Shown here: one piece after another, positions 12,701-22,683 of the stretch
Layout of the letters: each line of letters opens with the position of its first letter
Numbering within the stretch: the stretch's first letter is position 1
Source: Campylorhamphus procurvoides
Taxonomy: Eukaryota > Chordata > Aves > Passeriformes > Dendrocolaptidae
Length of the DNA: 64,000 bases
Assembly: GCA_013396655.1 (NCBI GenBank)
Contig: WBMV01008435.1
Coordinates: 124,001-188,000, forward strand
Reading direction: 5' to 3'
Notes under the pieces: model-generated
Told to the model about the DNA's origin: nothing
Seen by the model: only the letters and a program-made list of their open reading frames with translations
The model's database searches: none
Position numbers and translations under genes: made by a program

Positions 12701-15700
12701 CCCACAGAATTTATCAAAGATACTTTATTTTTCAAGCACACATACTTGCAAGGGTTAATACAAAGTTCATTAGAACTTGAAGCCAACACAAACCCAGCAC
12801 AAGTACATGTGGCCACTGAAGAGGAGTCTTTTCCCCTTTCTGAGCACTTCATTCTGCTGCCTCCTTTTTACACTCATGTAACTTGAAGTTTGGCACTTTT
12901 TCATAAGAGGAATTTTCACTTATTTGAGTTCTCACCTGGCTCCTCATACGGCCAAATCATCACAAGAGAGGCAGAAAGTATAAGTAAGCACAGCAAGGGT
13001 AAGACCAGCACAGAAGTCTTGCACCAGATTACAGTGACAGCTAGTCCCAAACACAGAGCAACAGCGCAACTTCAAGCCAACGTAGGTTAAAAGAAACCCA
13101 AAATGAAAACAAAAAATAAATCCCCCAGGAATGCAAATGTTTGGCACTCCTCCAGCAACAGTTTGTCCTTTCTGCCTTGCATCTCCATTGATCCTAACAA
13201 TGAAACAGTGGCATTTGTGGAATCAGCAACAATTTTGATAAATTACAATGTTTCTGCTGATTCAACTTCCTGGATCAATTTACAAGCAAGCACAAGAAAG
13301 GAACTGGGAATATAAAACCAATAGTGTGAGGGCATGAGGGCAGATGACTCCTCTAACAGAATCATACCATACATCAGAGGAACGGATCACAAGTTATGAA
13401 AATCCACATATGCATGTTGCATTTTCATAATCAAACCTCCATGAACAGGGAGACTTTTATGGCAGGTGTCATTGTCCAACAAATGAAAGCAAGATCATAA
13501 ACTGGTAAGAAATATTTGGGAGACCAAAACGGCTAATTGAAGAAAGAGAATGTGTACTCCTTTCATAAAACAAATTAGCATCTGTACTCTCCAAGAAAGA
13601 TAAGAAATTGGGAAGATTCCTACATTAACAGCAGGCAATATGTGAAATGCCAGACCAGTTTTTATTTAGATTCCCAGATTCACCTGTTAATAAAAAAAGG
13701 CGCATGAGGATAAGCAGGTAGGTTATATATAAGCAAAAGACTTCAAAGCATCCATAGCAGAAAGCACACTTCGTCAGTGCTGGTAGGAACTGGTAAAAAT
13801 ATCACTGTAGGAACACCTACAAGCAAATATTTTTAAAACAATCCCCATGCTGCAGTATGAAAAGCAATAAATTAGAAAGGCATATACAGTTCTAACAAAA
13901 AACAATGCTCTTTAGCAGATCAATATTTATTGCTAAACAAAACTCAAGCACAACCCCTAGAGATTTTGAATACACCCCATGCACTGAAGGTGTGGATCAG
14001 AAGTATCAGGTTTCAAACTACTATCACTATGGAATTATACATCTAATTATGAAAAATTAAGTACAAGTAATCTAGGATTAATTAAAAAAACAAACACATA
14101 AACCCACACAAAACAAACAACAAAAAACACTGAACCAACAAAATGCAAACACTCGACTTTTCTGAAAAGCATTCTAATGACCATCTCCAAGACCATTCCA
14201 TTGTGCAAAAAAAACCCAAACCAAACCCAACCAACCAACAAAAAAAAAAAACACACAAAAAAACCTTGAATGGAAATACTTTTTCCACAACAGTTTAAGC
14301 ATTCAGGTTCATTTTCAATTTATACTCAATTTACTTAATTTCCTTCATATATTTACCTTGGCAGATCTTCGCTCATCAATAGGAAGAGATAATCCCTGAG
14401 TATATGGATCTACTTCACCAGTAGTCAGATAATTTTTCTACATTAAAAAAAAATTTAAAACCATTCAATTTATTTTAAAATACCAAATCTTACTCACTAA
14501 ATGGTTGCTAGGAATTATATTTTCTGAAATTAATTTGAGCAATTTAGTGAAATAAAGACTGAAGATGTTTTGAAAACGCAGGATGTTCTTGGAACACACA
14601 AATGAAGCGAAGTCAAGGAATGCAGGAAGTAAATGTCTTTGTCAAGTTTTAAGCTTGAGTTTGAAAGTATTTGTCACTTCTTCCCTGTTACACTGTCAAG
14701 TATTACATAAGTTAGTCTCTGTATATTAAAAAACTATTTTTATTCAAAGAAACACCACTCAGTTCTTCCGTAACATAAGCACAAGTATCTATACAAGCAC
14801 AAGAGGAATTTTCCAAGACAATACCTTACTTAAGACGAAAAATTGCTTTTTCTAACTGCAGAAAACTTATGTCTAACTCTTATTTTAACAGATGGAATCT
14901 ATACTAACAGTAGCACAGTAGCATCTCTTATCTCAACAGTGTTTTCTATACAAGCAGCTCCCAAACTTTTCAGGATAATGACCCATCACCAAATCTTGTA
15001 ATTCCTTATGGACCATCAGTAACTTTCAGAATGGAACTTCCCATCAAAAACACTCTGTTGTTGCTCCATACAGATCCCTGGGTCACAGCTTGGGAACCAG
15101 GCCATGCAGCAAGTCAAAGTAGTTGCCTTTCAAACCAAACAGCAATGCTGGAGCAGGTCCTTGGCTTCCAGGTCTAGCAGCTTCATCACACATCCCTCAT
15201 TTACTAAAAGCATCCCCAGGCCACTCTCAGTCAATCACCTCTGTTTTATATATCAGATTATCTTTAACAAAATGATCATCTCTTGGTACGGCATGGGCTG
15301 AAGAGGGGAATGGGTGAGATATGGTATTCATTAGCACAGTTTCTTTCCATTATATATGTTGCAGTGTAACTTAAAAGCTTGGAGAAATTTCAAGAAGTAA
15401 GAGTTCCAGCTGTTCCAGTACAAAATCACATCATTATGATTTGTATTTGACAACTACATATTAGAAGATTTAAGGGATTTAATATTTAATAACCATGCAA
15501 ACATTCAAGCATCAAGACAACTAGTCTAGTATGGAAAACCAAATGAATCCTACTAGATAGAGTAAATACACTGTAATCCTCATTATTAAGTAATTAGTTT
15601 CACACAATTTTAAGACATCTCTAGAGATTATCTCTGATGTTAAAAAGGTATTTTCCAAAAATCAGAAGCTGATAAGGAAACTGCATTTTTCTGATAAGCA

Positions 15701-18700
15701 AGACTAAACAAGTTATTAACAAAAAAATTATCACTGCAAGAGCTGCTAAAAGTTGCACTATCTCTGTAAGTGGGAAAATGAAATTAAGAGATAGGAAAAG
15801 AAATAGGAGACTGTTATTCTATCTCTTCGTCAGGCCTTACAAGCTTAATATAGCTAACATGTCCTAGAATAAAAAAAAAAAAACAAACACAAAACCCCTT
15901 GTAAGCCTAAATTTGTAAAACTGGAGTATAGTTGAGAATAAAACACCAGAAGTTTTTGGGGTACTTTGGTAATAATTGTGAAGCATTACATTTTAGCACA
16001 ATATTTTAACTTTGAAAATAATCTGGACTTCTAAGATTAAGCAAGAAACAATAATTATGTAAGTATTGTTTTGGTCAGGATTTAAGAATGCAGTTTATTC
16101 TGCTGTTGCTATTGTTATTCACAAATTCTACTTATTCTATTATTCACGAATTCTACTTATTCTGTTATTCAAAGCCCCAGAAAAACCAGTAGATTGTGTT
16201 TCTATCATGTTCCCTCCAGGTCCTTTACTGAAGTTGCTCAATCTGAAGAACAAGTTCTAAAATTACAGATATGTGACAGTATGTTGATATTAATAATTAA
16301 AAATTAATTGAACAAAGCTTGCAAAAATAATACCAGAGGTTATACTCTTATACTCTTACACTCTGGCCACTAGATGCTGAATAACTGGCTATACTGCTTC
16401 TCTAAGCACCACTGATGGTAGAGACGGAAGAAAAACACCCTGACTCTGGTTGTGATGACATACTATAATATTTAAGAGGTTACTATTTTATTCCAGCTTT
16501 ATACAGTATACATATCAAGAAAAAAAAAATCTGAACTCTTAATATCTCTGTAACTGGTACACCTGGAAGCAAATGTCTACTAAAATAAAAACTACTGTAG
16601 AGTCAGCATTAGACAGCAACAACAGCAACTGCAAAGGGAGAAGGAAATCAATAAGTGTTTTAAAATATTACTAATGGAAAATAATAAACATAAGTAATCA
16701 TTTTGCACAAACAACGCTGTTAGTCACAACTAACCACTACAGCATGCACAAACACACAAAGCATGAAAAAAAGTAATGATTTCTTAAATTCCAAGAGCAT
16801 AAAGCTTTCATACAAAGCAAAAAGCAACTAATTTGAAAGAAAAAAAAAATTATATTGCAGGCACCCTACCTTTCTTTTTGCCTGTGAAATACCCTAAAAG
16901 TCAGGGAGAAGATACTATTCAAAAAGAGTCTTTCATTCAAAATTATATGACTTCACAAAAAAATTCTTCCTTTTTTCATTTTAAGAACTAAAGACACTGA
17001 TAAATAGCATTTTCATACAACAGAAATTATATGGTTCCTTATTTTTTCTGTCTCATGAAGAGGAAATACAGATTATTCCCAAGATGATGACATTTCATAC
17101 ATATCATTCCCATTTTAAATTGACTGTGACATTTAGTAAACCATGTTAAGCAGAACAAAGTTTTTTTCTTCCTAAAATTGAAAAGAAGCTGTCAAATGGA
17201 GTCATGCTAATTATAGGAATATTCTTACCCTGATTACAGACCACAGAATACGTAAGTACTTAAGGAAATAATAGATTTTAAATTCTTAGGCAAAAAACTA
17301 AGAAAAGTAAAGACAAATAAATAAAATATTCTGAATAAAGGGTACTAAATAATATGTAGTCTCATGGCAACAAGACCTGTAGAAGCCTAAAATATATAAC
17401 CCTTCCTAGAGGTAATGTTTTGAAATTACTTTTACCCAAGACTTCGAAATGAGCCACCGGTCATAATGAATGCCTTCTTATAAAAATTTTTAACAGATAT
17501 CAATAATTTTCATTCAATTAAATGAAAGAATCATTTTAAGAAACTCACTAAAGTCAAGCAACCAATCATGCAGCTTTACCTGAGAAAGATACCGTCTATA
17601 ATCTTCTCGAAGTTCCTCTTTGAGTTTATGCTTTTTTCGTTCATATTCCTCTCCAAGAGGTAAACTCATGCCATAGTCACCTGAAAGTTTAACACCATTA
17701 AATACCACATTTACTATTTTGTATCAATGCAAAGCACATTCTGCACGAGCTACATCTGGATTTTACTAAACAGAAGCAAATACAAAAAACTAATTATACA
17801 AACAATAATTACAAAACAGCCTAAAAAACCAGTAGTATGTATGAGTATGGAAAGCGTAAAAAAATGGATTAGTATTTGGATATCGGCTTTTTTGTAGTCC
17901 TTGTGTTTTTTCTCTCCACTAGAAAAAGAGGAACAAAAGCAACATAAACTGAATTTATTTGAATAGTTTGACAAATAGTATAATATAACCTAAATATTGT
18001 ACATGTTTCTTTTGTCAATGTATGTCTCAGAAGAAATCTGTTTTGACATGTTAGTTTCTAAATTAATCTGATATTTTAAGCTGTGCTTAACACACAATAG
18101 AAAACATAATTTACAACCGAAAGCCACAAGTTACTTGTTTTGCACGAAGCATGTGAAAAATACGTTGGCTTCCACACAAGTAGAAGGAATCTTACCAGAT
18201 GATTGATATTAAACATTTTTCTTTCCACCTCAGTGTTTCTAGTTGTAGTAGACCCAAAACACATTAGTACTTTTCTGAGATTACTATCTGGTCTCATAAC
18301 AGCTGCTAAATTAAAAATATAATGCTATGCAAGCTGTTTTCTGCTTACAACATACATTCTAAAGCACTTTGTAAGGCACGCTCTCCCCCCGAAGGCCACC
18401 ACTGCATCCACTTTCACCCTAAAATTCAGTACCAAAAAAAAAGGAGTGAGAATCAAGTGCTTTGATTAAAATATGTGAAGGATTCAAACAAAAGTGTGTT
18501 TCAAGTTAATTCTGTTACAGAAGACCTTTTTTTGGCCACCAGAAAAGCACTGAGATAACAATTATGGTTAGTGATCTGAGGGATATTTGAAAACTACTCA
18601 CTTCAAAAATTTATCCTAAGAGAACCTAGCAGAGCAAAACCACTCCAGTTAACATACATTAATCCTAATTTTCTTCACAACTTGTCTGAATTCTCCCATC

Positions 18701-21700
18701 AGAATGAGGTACACTTTCCTTTTCAACCGTCTTCTGCTTTTGTTCTTTCTGTATTTGTTCTAACTATCATTTCAGATTCTGTTCATCACATATAATGACA
18801 TGGGCAATTTAAAATAAAAGATTTTAAATGCGTTTTTACATAAACATGTGTATGCATTTAATGTTGAAAAATACCTGTCACTTCATTCAGTCTGAATCTC
18901 AACATTACTGCTAGAACTATAGAATACACTTAGTAGCTACCAAGGAACAAGTCCACAGTAAATTGCACTGCTTTAAAGCAGAACCAGCCAACAATACCAA
19001 CAACCACTCACTTCAGCACCCATGTTGTTATCATAGTCCTGGGTAGCTGGATACGGTGCTGTGTTTTGTGCTGGAAACTGTTGGAAACACAGGGATGTTT
19101 TAGTTATCACTGAGCAGTGCTTGCACAGTATCAGGGACATCTCTGCCTCTTGTTCCACCCACCCGTGAAGAGGCTGAGGGTGCACAAGAAGCTAGAAGAG
19201 GACACTGCTGGGACAGCTGACTCCAGCTGACCACAGGGATATCCCATACTATACAGCATCATGCTCAGCTAGCAGAGAGGTTGGTGGGGTCTGCTGCTCG
19301 AATGTGGCAGGAGGGTCTACCCCAATAAGGCCTAGAATCTGGTCATAGAACACAAACAATATGAACTATCATGCAAGCTCTCTGTGCTGAGTTACGAGTG
19401 GTGCCATGGTAATGTTTTTGGTGTTGAATTAAGCTAAAATCAGCCTGGATCACCAAACTTCAAGCACACATCCTGCTTTTTGAAGTTGGATGTCACAGGT
19501 AAGGTGGTGGATGGCCTGTAAATCTGTGGCTAGCAATCACTTTATACTACAAATGTCCAGTCCCTTATGAGGGAGTCAGGTTCTTCTAATATGACCCTTC
19601 TTGGGTGATATTGGGGGGGTTGTGGAGATTGGGGGGGGTGTGTGGAGATTCCTCCCTTAGGCTGGGGACACCCCCCAAGGATACTCCTCAAGGCTGAGCA
19701 AAAGAGATCTCCCATGAGCATTGGTATGGGTGAGTTACAGCAAATCTCTACTTAATAATGATTTCTTTTTGCTAGCTTTAAAGTAATTGCTTCAGTATAG
19801 TGCACTTCCTATCTGTTACTATACTACTAGTAGTTTTAGTGTTTATATTGTGTAGTAAATAATTGTGATTAAGACCTTTTGTCTGATCATTTGTAATAAC
19901 AAACGATTCATTTTATATAAATATTCTCAGTTTGCCATCACTAAAACTGGCAAGACAAAGGTGGTTCAATCATACCTTTATAATTCCTTAAATTTAAACC
20001 ATTGACAAAATCTGAGGCTAAGACTGGATATTTTCTGCACCTCATGACTCAACAGCAGGGCTTCTTTAATAAATTTTGTCAAAGCCTTCCACTCCCACCT
20101 GAGGACAGGCTGGGCATAAGTTAGTTGCTAGTGAACAATTGTTTTCATTTGTATCATTTGTCTTTCTTGAGTTTTATTTCTTTCTCTTTGTTATTTTCCT
20201 TTCCGTTACCTTTTTTTTTCAATTATTAAACTGCTTTTATTTCAACCCATGAGTTTTTTCACTTTTACTCTTTCAATTCTCTCCCCCAGCCCCACTAGTG
20301 GGGAGGCTATGTAGTGTCTAGTTGCCAGCTGGGACTAAACCATGACATAGCCAATACTTCCTTGTCAATTTTCATTTAAGATCACCTGAATGTCCGTCAT
20401 CTGTAATACTTCATTGGATTACTATATTTAGGTGTCTACAGTTAAGTGAAACTTAAGAAAACAAACAGACCATGATACGTTATTGGAGCTCTCCAACAAG
20501 AGATAAAATTATTTTAATACTAAAATAGCTTAACTGTTCAGTCGTGATCTGTCACTGTCAGGGAGTGGGATACTACCTATTGTGCTCTATTTTCTGTATC
20601 ATGTTTCTACTGTTAAGCAAAGAATTATCACCACCAGGAATAATATGCTAATCCTAATAAAAACTGCCAAAAATGTGTGATAGATACTTATTGAAGTGCT
20701 GTCTTCTAATCGAGTTTATTCATTATGACTTCTGGCAGCAAGGAGTATTCAATTATCATTTCAAGTATTTTTTTGTGAAGTTTTCCTCTAAATGCCTTCA
20801 AGAGCTTGCCTCACTGATGGCTGGAAGTTCTACTTAAACAACATCCTTATAAAAACCATGCTTTATTTTTGCAGCTACCATGGTTCAGACCTACAGATTC
20901 ACAAGCTCAAGTTCCACCTCCCACTGGAAGCTGCAAATTTACATCAGAATTACAGTAGGCACAGCAGGAAAATTAATGAGGTACAAACCCAAAGTGTCTA
21001 CACGTGAAAGAAAATAAATCAACCAGAAATAGGACACAAAAAAACTCTAAAGCTGTCATGACAAACCCGAGTTACACAAGGGTAACTAAGGAAAAATGGT
21101 AGTGCCTATAGAAAGAAGATGGTAGGACAAGTAAGGAAAGGTGCCACGTTACAGAAATAGAGAAAAGAACACTCCCACACACATTTTCAACCAGAAATCA
21201 CAAAGAACACAGAGAAAAGAAAAAGGTCAATATATAATGAAAACGGGTATTAAACTGATTGTCACAGCAAAACATATCTAACCATTTCACTTAGTTAAGA
21301 TTTCAAGCAAAACTAAGTACTTGTTCTTTCCCTGTATAGTAAATGACAACACTGTAACAAAATTACAGAGAAATACAAGCAGTTCAAACTGTCTAAACAT
21401 TTGAAAGATGCTTACCATTGCAAGGAAAAAATTAGTTTAACTGTGAGCATTTTAGCCAAGTTGGACTAGAAATCTTAAGCTAAGAGGCTGAAAGGAAAAC
21501 CATGCTTAATTCCCTGGCATAAGTACAGGGAGCATACCCTTTTTCAGTGAAGTCCAGACAAAAATATGGACTTTCAAAGCCTTTTCCACTCAAATACAAC
21601 AGGAAAGGACACATCACCTGTCAAGGACTGGCAGGCAGGTTTCTTTTATTGTTTGGTTGGTTTGCAGGGGTTTTTTTAATGGCACTACCTTTAGAAGAAG

Positions 21701-22683
21701 AAAAAGAAAGTGCTTGCCCTATTTTCCTGATTAAAAAAGAAAAGCATAACAGCAAAACAAAAACTCCATATAATCCCAAGATTTTTGGAAGACTGAAAAA
21801 TTATTATGCACTTGAATTACAATGATCATTTTATAATTAAAGATCCAAAGCAGTAATTTCCTTCCAAAAATTCTCAAAGGTAATTAAATACTACTTAAAT
21901 CTAGAAGACATATTAAAAAAATAAACCATACCTAAAGGATAGTTTCGTTGACTATTTGGAGGTATATTTTCTTTAGCCATGGAGATTAACATTTTGCGAG
22001 TCTCAGAAAGCTTCTCTGATTCCTTATTCTGAAAACAAAACAAATGCTTTACTGCAAGGTAAAGGAAATAATACATATAAGAACAACATTGGTAACAAAA
22101 TTATTTACACGGGCGAATAAAGAGATTGAAAGTAATGCTGGATTAACACATTAAAATTACACCTAGGAAAACCATGATAAGAACAGATTTTGTTTAATTG
22201 TTATCTTCCTACTTCCTAGTTTCTCTGAGAAATTTTGAGGATATTTATACCTTCCATCCCAACACCTAAGCTCTGGAGTGGGTAGAGGGCAAATACCTGA
22301 TAGCCAGCCTCCCTAGGGAGAGGGGAAGGGGCAATAATAGCCACTTACAAGAGTTTTCTCACTTGTAAAATACAAATCTTACTGTGCATGCATGGTGGCA
22401 CACAGGTTTTTAAAGATCTACATAAATACAAAGTATTTAGGTTTGAAATTACTTCAAATAGATAAACCTTTAATACAAAATTTACCAAAAAAACCAGTTA
22501 CAAGAGCACAGTAAAAGCAAGCATAGCAACACAAATACTTAAATTCAGGAAAACTTTTTAATAGTCTTACCCTCATTTCCATGTAAGGCGGATCATTTTC
22601 AAGTTCTGCCTTATCTTGTGCAAACCTGGCCTTGCGCTCTTCAATAGATTTGTCTAAATCATCCGCCATCATTTCTAAGGTTA
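695..22683 (-). CDS. CSPP1: CSPP1, 5' portion of the gene (nine coding exons, continues beyond the left edge)
   Basis: Centrosome and spindle pole associated protein 1 binds microtubules at centrosomes, spindle poles and the ciliary axoneme; human loss causes Joubert-type ciliopathy (family knowledge). Nine minus-strand exons join with matching phases: 22571-22683, 21932-22028, 17580-17680, 14357-14437, 11279-11380, 7431-7876, 3279-3380, 2560-2642, 695-788. They give 401 codons plus 2 nt. The start is the second ATG of an ATGATG pair (22669), because [11 protein letters not shown] matches the human MADNLDE start; the first ATG would add one residue. The product is charged and helix-prone, with three copies of a G-h-x-L-P-h-G...YR-x-YL type motif. 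The human protein is about 1,200 residues, so roughly a third is present. The gene is head to head with COPS5, as in human. Identification is secure; an extra small or alternative exon could be missed. Confidence 0.95.
2560..2642 (-). CDS. CSPP1: CSPP1 coding exon 8
   Basis: Acceptor TTCTGTCAG, donor GTATGT; 83 nt, phase 2 in and 1 out. Encodes residues 343-370. VRISSSAN aligns with the human IRISSAEN; the rest, ending in TGLVL, begins repeat unit 3. Confidence 0.9.
3279..3380 (-). CDS. CSPP1: CSPP1 coding exon 7 (divergent exon)
   Basis: Acceptor TTTCTTTAAG, donor GTGTGA; 102 nt, phase 2 in and 2 out, exactly fitting exons 6 and 8. Encodes residues 309-342, with [18 protein letters not shown] in the middle. 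The human segment at this place keeps only scattered positions (Asn, Pro, acidic residues). The call rests on splice sites and phase more than on similarity. It is symmetric, so it could be skipped without a frameshift. Confidence 0.75.
3539..3812 (-). other. CSPP1: Candidate alternative terminal exon of CSPP1
   Basis: On the minus strand the acceptor CTCTCCCTTTTAAATTCTGTCAG is followed by one base that would complete the split codon left by coding exon 6 as Arg, then 90 codons and a TGA. The peptide includes [20 protein letters not shown] and [16 protein letters not shown] content is higher than in the flanking intron and the residue mix is protein-like. No good in-phase donor was found, so it would have to be terminal, giving a 399-residue short CSPP1. 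No nearby polyadenylation signal was seen. Unproven. Confidence 0.35.
7431..7876 (-). CDS. CSPP1: CSPP1 coding exon 6 (largest exon in the window)
   Basis: Acceptor CTAAACAG, donor GTATTC; 446 nt, phase 0 in and 2 out. Encodes residues 161-308: RNKKPI near the start, [16 protein letters not shown] in the middle, then an Arg/Asp-rich segment with paired RR and RYYR motifs ending YAER. Similarity to human is clear but patchy, as expected of a disordered, highly charged linker. Confidence 0.95.
8540..9385 (+). mobile_element. Old, diverged CR1 LINE copy
   Basis: In order, it carries recognisable CR1 ORF2 landmarks: a 'lcd CTGCACCTG' region, the 'CACCCTGGGCTGCAT' region, 'TTCAGCCTGGAAAAAGAAGG' and 'GTGGAACAGGTTGCCCAGAG'. 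All are heavily mutated with many small indels. Plus orientation, antisense to CSPP1 within its intron. Confidence 0.75.
10318..10810 (+). mobile_element. Solo LTR of an avian ERVL-type endogenous retrovirus
   Basis: Starts TGTACTGGTTTGGGAT, the usual 5' end of a common avian class III LTR. It contains the GACAGCTGACCCCAACTGAC block, a TATA-like CATAAAAAG (10569-10577) and the 3' AACTGTCTTTAACTCAACC region. The extreme 3' end is degraded. No internal viral genes adjoin it. Antisense to CSPP1, in the intron between coding exons 5 and 6. Confidence 0.8.
11279..11380 (-). CDS. CSPP1: CSPP1 coding exon 5
   Basis: Acceptor CTATTTTAG, donor GTAATA; 102 nt, phase 0 both ends. Encodes residues 127-160: [20 protein letters not shown], the helical half of repeat unit 2, then a basic tail. 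Near-identical to human over the first 16 residues. Confidence 0.94.
14357..14437 (-). CDS. CSPP1: CSPP1 coding exon 4
   Basis: Acceptor AATGTAG, donor GTAAAT; 81 nt, phase 0 both ends. Encodes residues 100-126 including [13 protein letters not shown], the head of repeat unit 2. The human protein has Gly where Asp120 stands here (PIGER versus PIDER). The exon is too short to stand out as an open frame and was found from its splice sites and similarity. Confidence 0.93.
14955..15101. mobile_element. Possible short hAT-type (Charlie-like) nonautonomous DNA transposon
   Basis: About 147 bases with CAGCTCCCAAACTTTT and TGACCCATC at the left and the mirrored GGGTCACAGCTTGGGAACCAG at the right. 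These resemble the terminal inverted repeats of old nonautonomous hAT elements. Diverged; family assignment is tentative. Confidence 0.45.
16116..16165. repeat. Two-copy 25-base tandem repeat
   Basis: Two adjacent 25-base units beginning TATTCAC and differing at a few positions, with a partial third. In a CSPP1 intron. Confidence 0.8.
17580..17680 (-). CDS. CSPP1: CSPP1 coding exon 3 (repeat unit 1)
   Basis: Acceptor TTTCAG, donor GTAAAG; 101 nt, phase 1 in and 0 out. Encodes residues 66-99: [16 protein letters not shown] followed by a charged helix ending DYRRYLSQ. This is the clearest copy of the peptide motif repeated in the CSPP1 N-terminus. Confidence 0.96.
19030..20347 (+). mobile_element. 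Composite ERVL-type LTR remnant (two LTR parts with a non-LTR middle)
   Basis: 19030-19300 matches the 5' half of the LTR type at 10318 (ACACAGGGATGTTTTAGTTA, then the GACAGCTGACTCCAGCTGAC block). About 20140-20347 matches an LTR 3' end: TTATTAAACTGCTTTTATTTC, then CAACCCATGAGTTTT, ending GGACTAAACCATGACA. The 840 bases between are not LTR-like and may be decayed internal retroviral sequence or a recombination of two related LTRs. No gag, pol or env frame is intact. In CSPP1 intron 3, antisense to the gene. Confidence 0.65.
21932..22028 (-). CDS. CSPP1: CSPP1 coding exon 2
   Basis: Acceptor TTTTCAG, donor GTATGG; 97 nt, phase 0 in and phase 1 out. Encodes residues 34-65 and includes [13 protein letters not shown], which matches the human protein very closely. 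Confidence 0.95.
22571..22683 (-). CDS. CSPP1: CSPP1 coding exon 1 (start codon)
   Basis: Acceptor TTTTCAG precedes 22683 and donor GTAAGA follows 22571. After 11-14 untranslated bases it encodes residues 1-33, ending in DPPYMEMR at phase 0. The frame is open upstream of the ATG within the exon, so an N-terminal extension from an upstream exon, as in the long human isoform, is possible. Confidence 0.95.

Larger units (their letters stand above)
11381..22570. other. CSPP1 introns, middle part
   Basis: AT-rich intron with A-rich simple sequence at 14089-14260, a hAT-like element (14955-15101), a small tandem repeat (16116-16165), the LTR composite (19030-20347) and a G-rich patch inside it (about 19600-19660). 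Nothing else recognised outside the exons. Confidence 0.6.

Noticed and set aside
14089..14260. A/C-rich stretch with two overlapping minus-strand frames rich in Phe, Val and Cys
   Set aside because: Translation of A-rich simple sequence, not a membrane protein.
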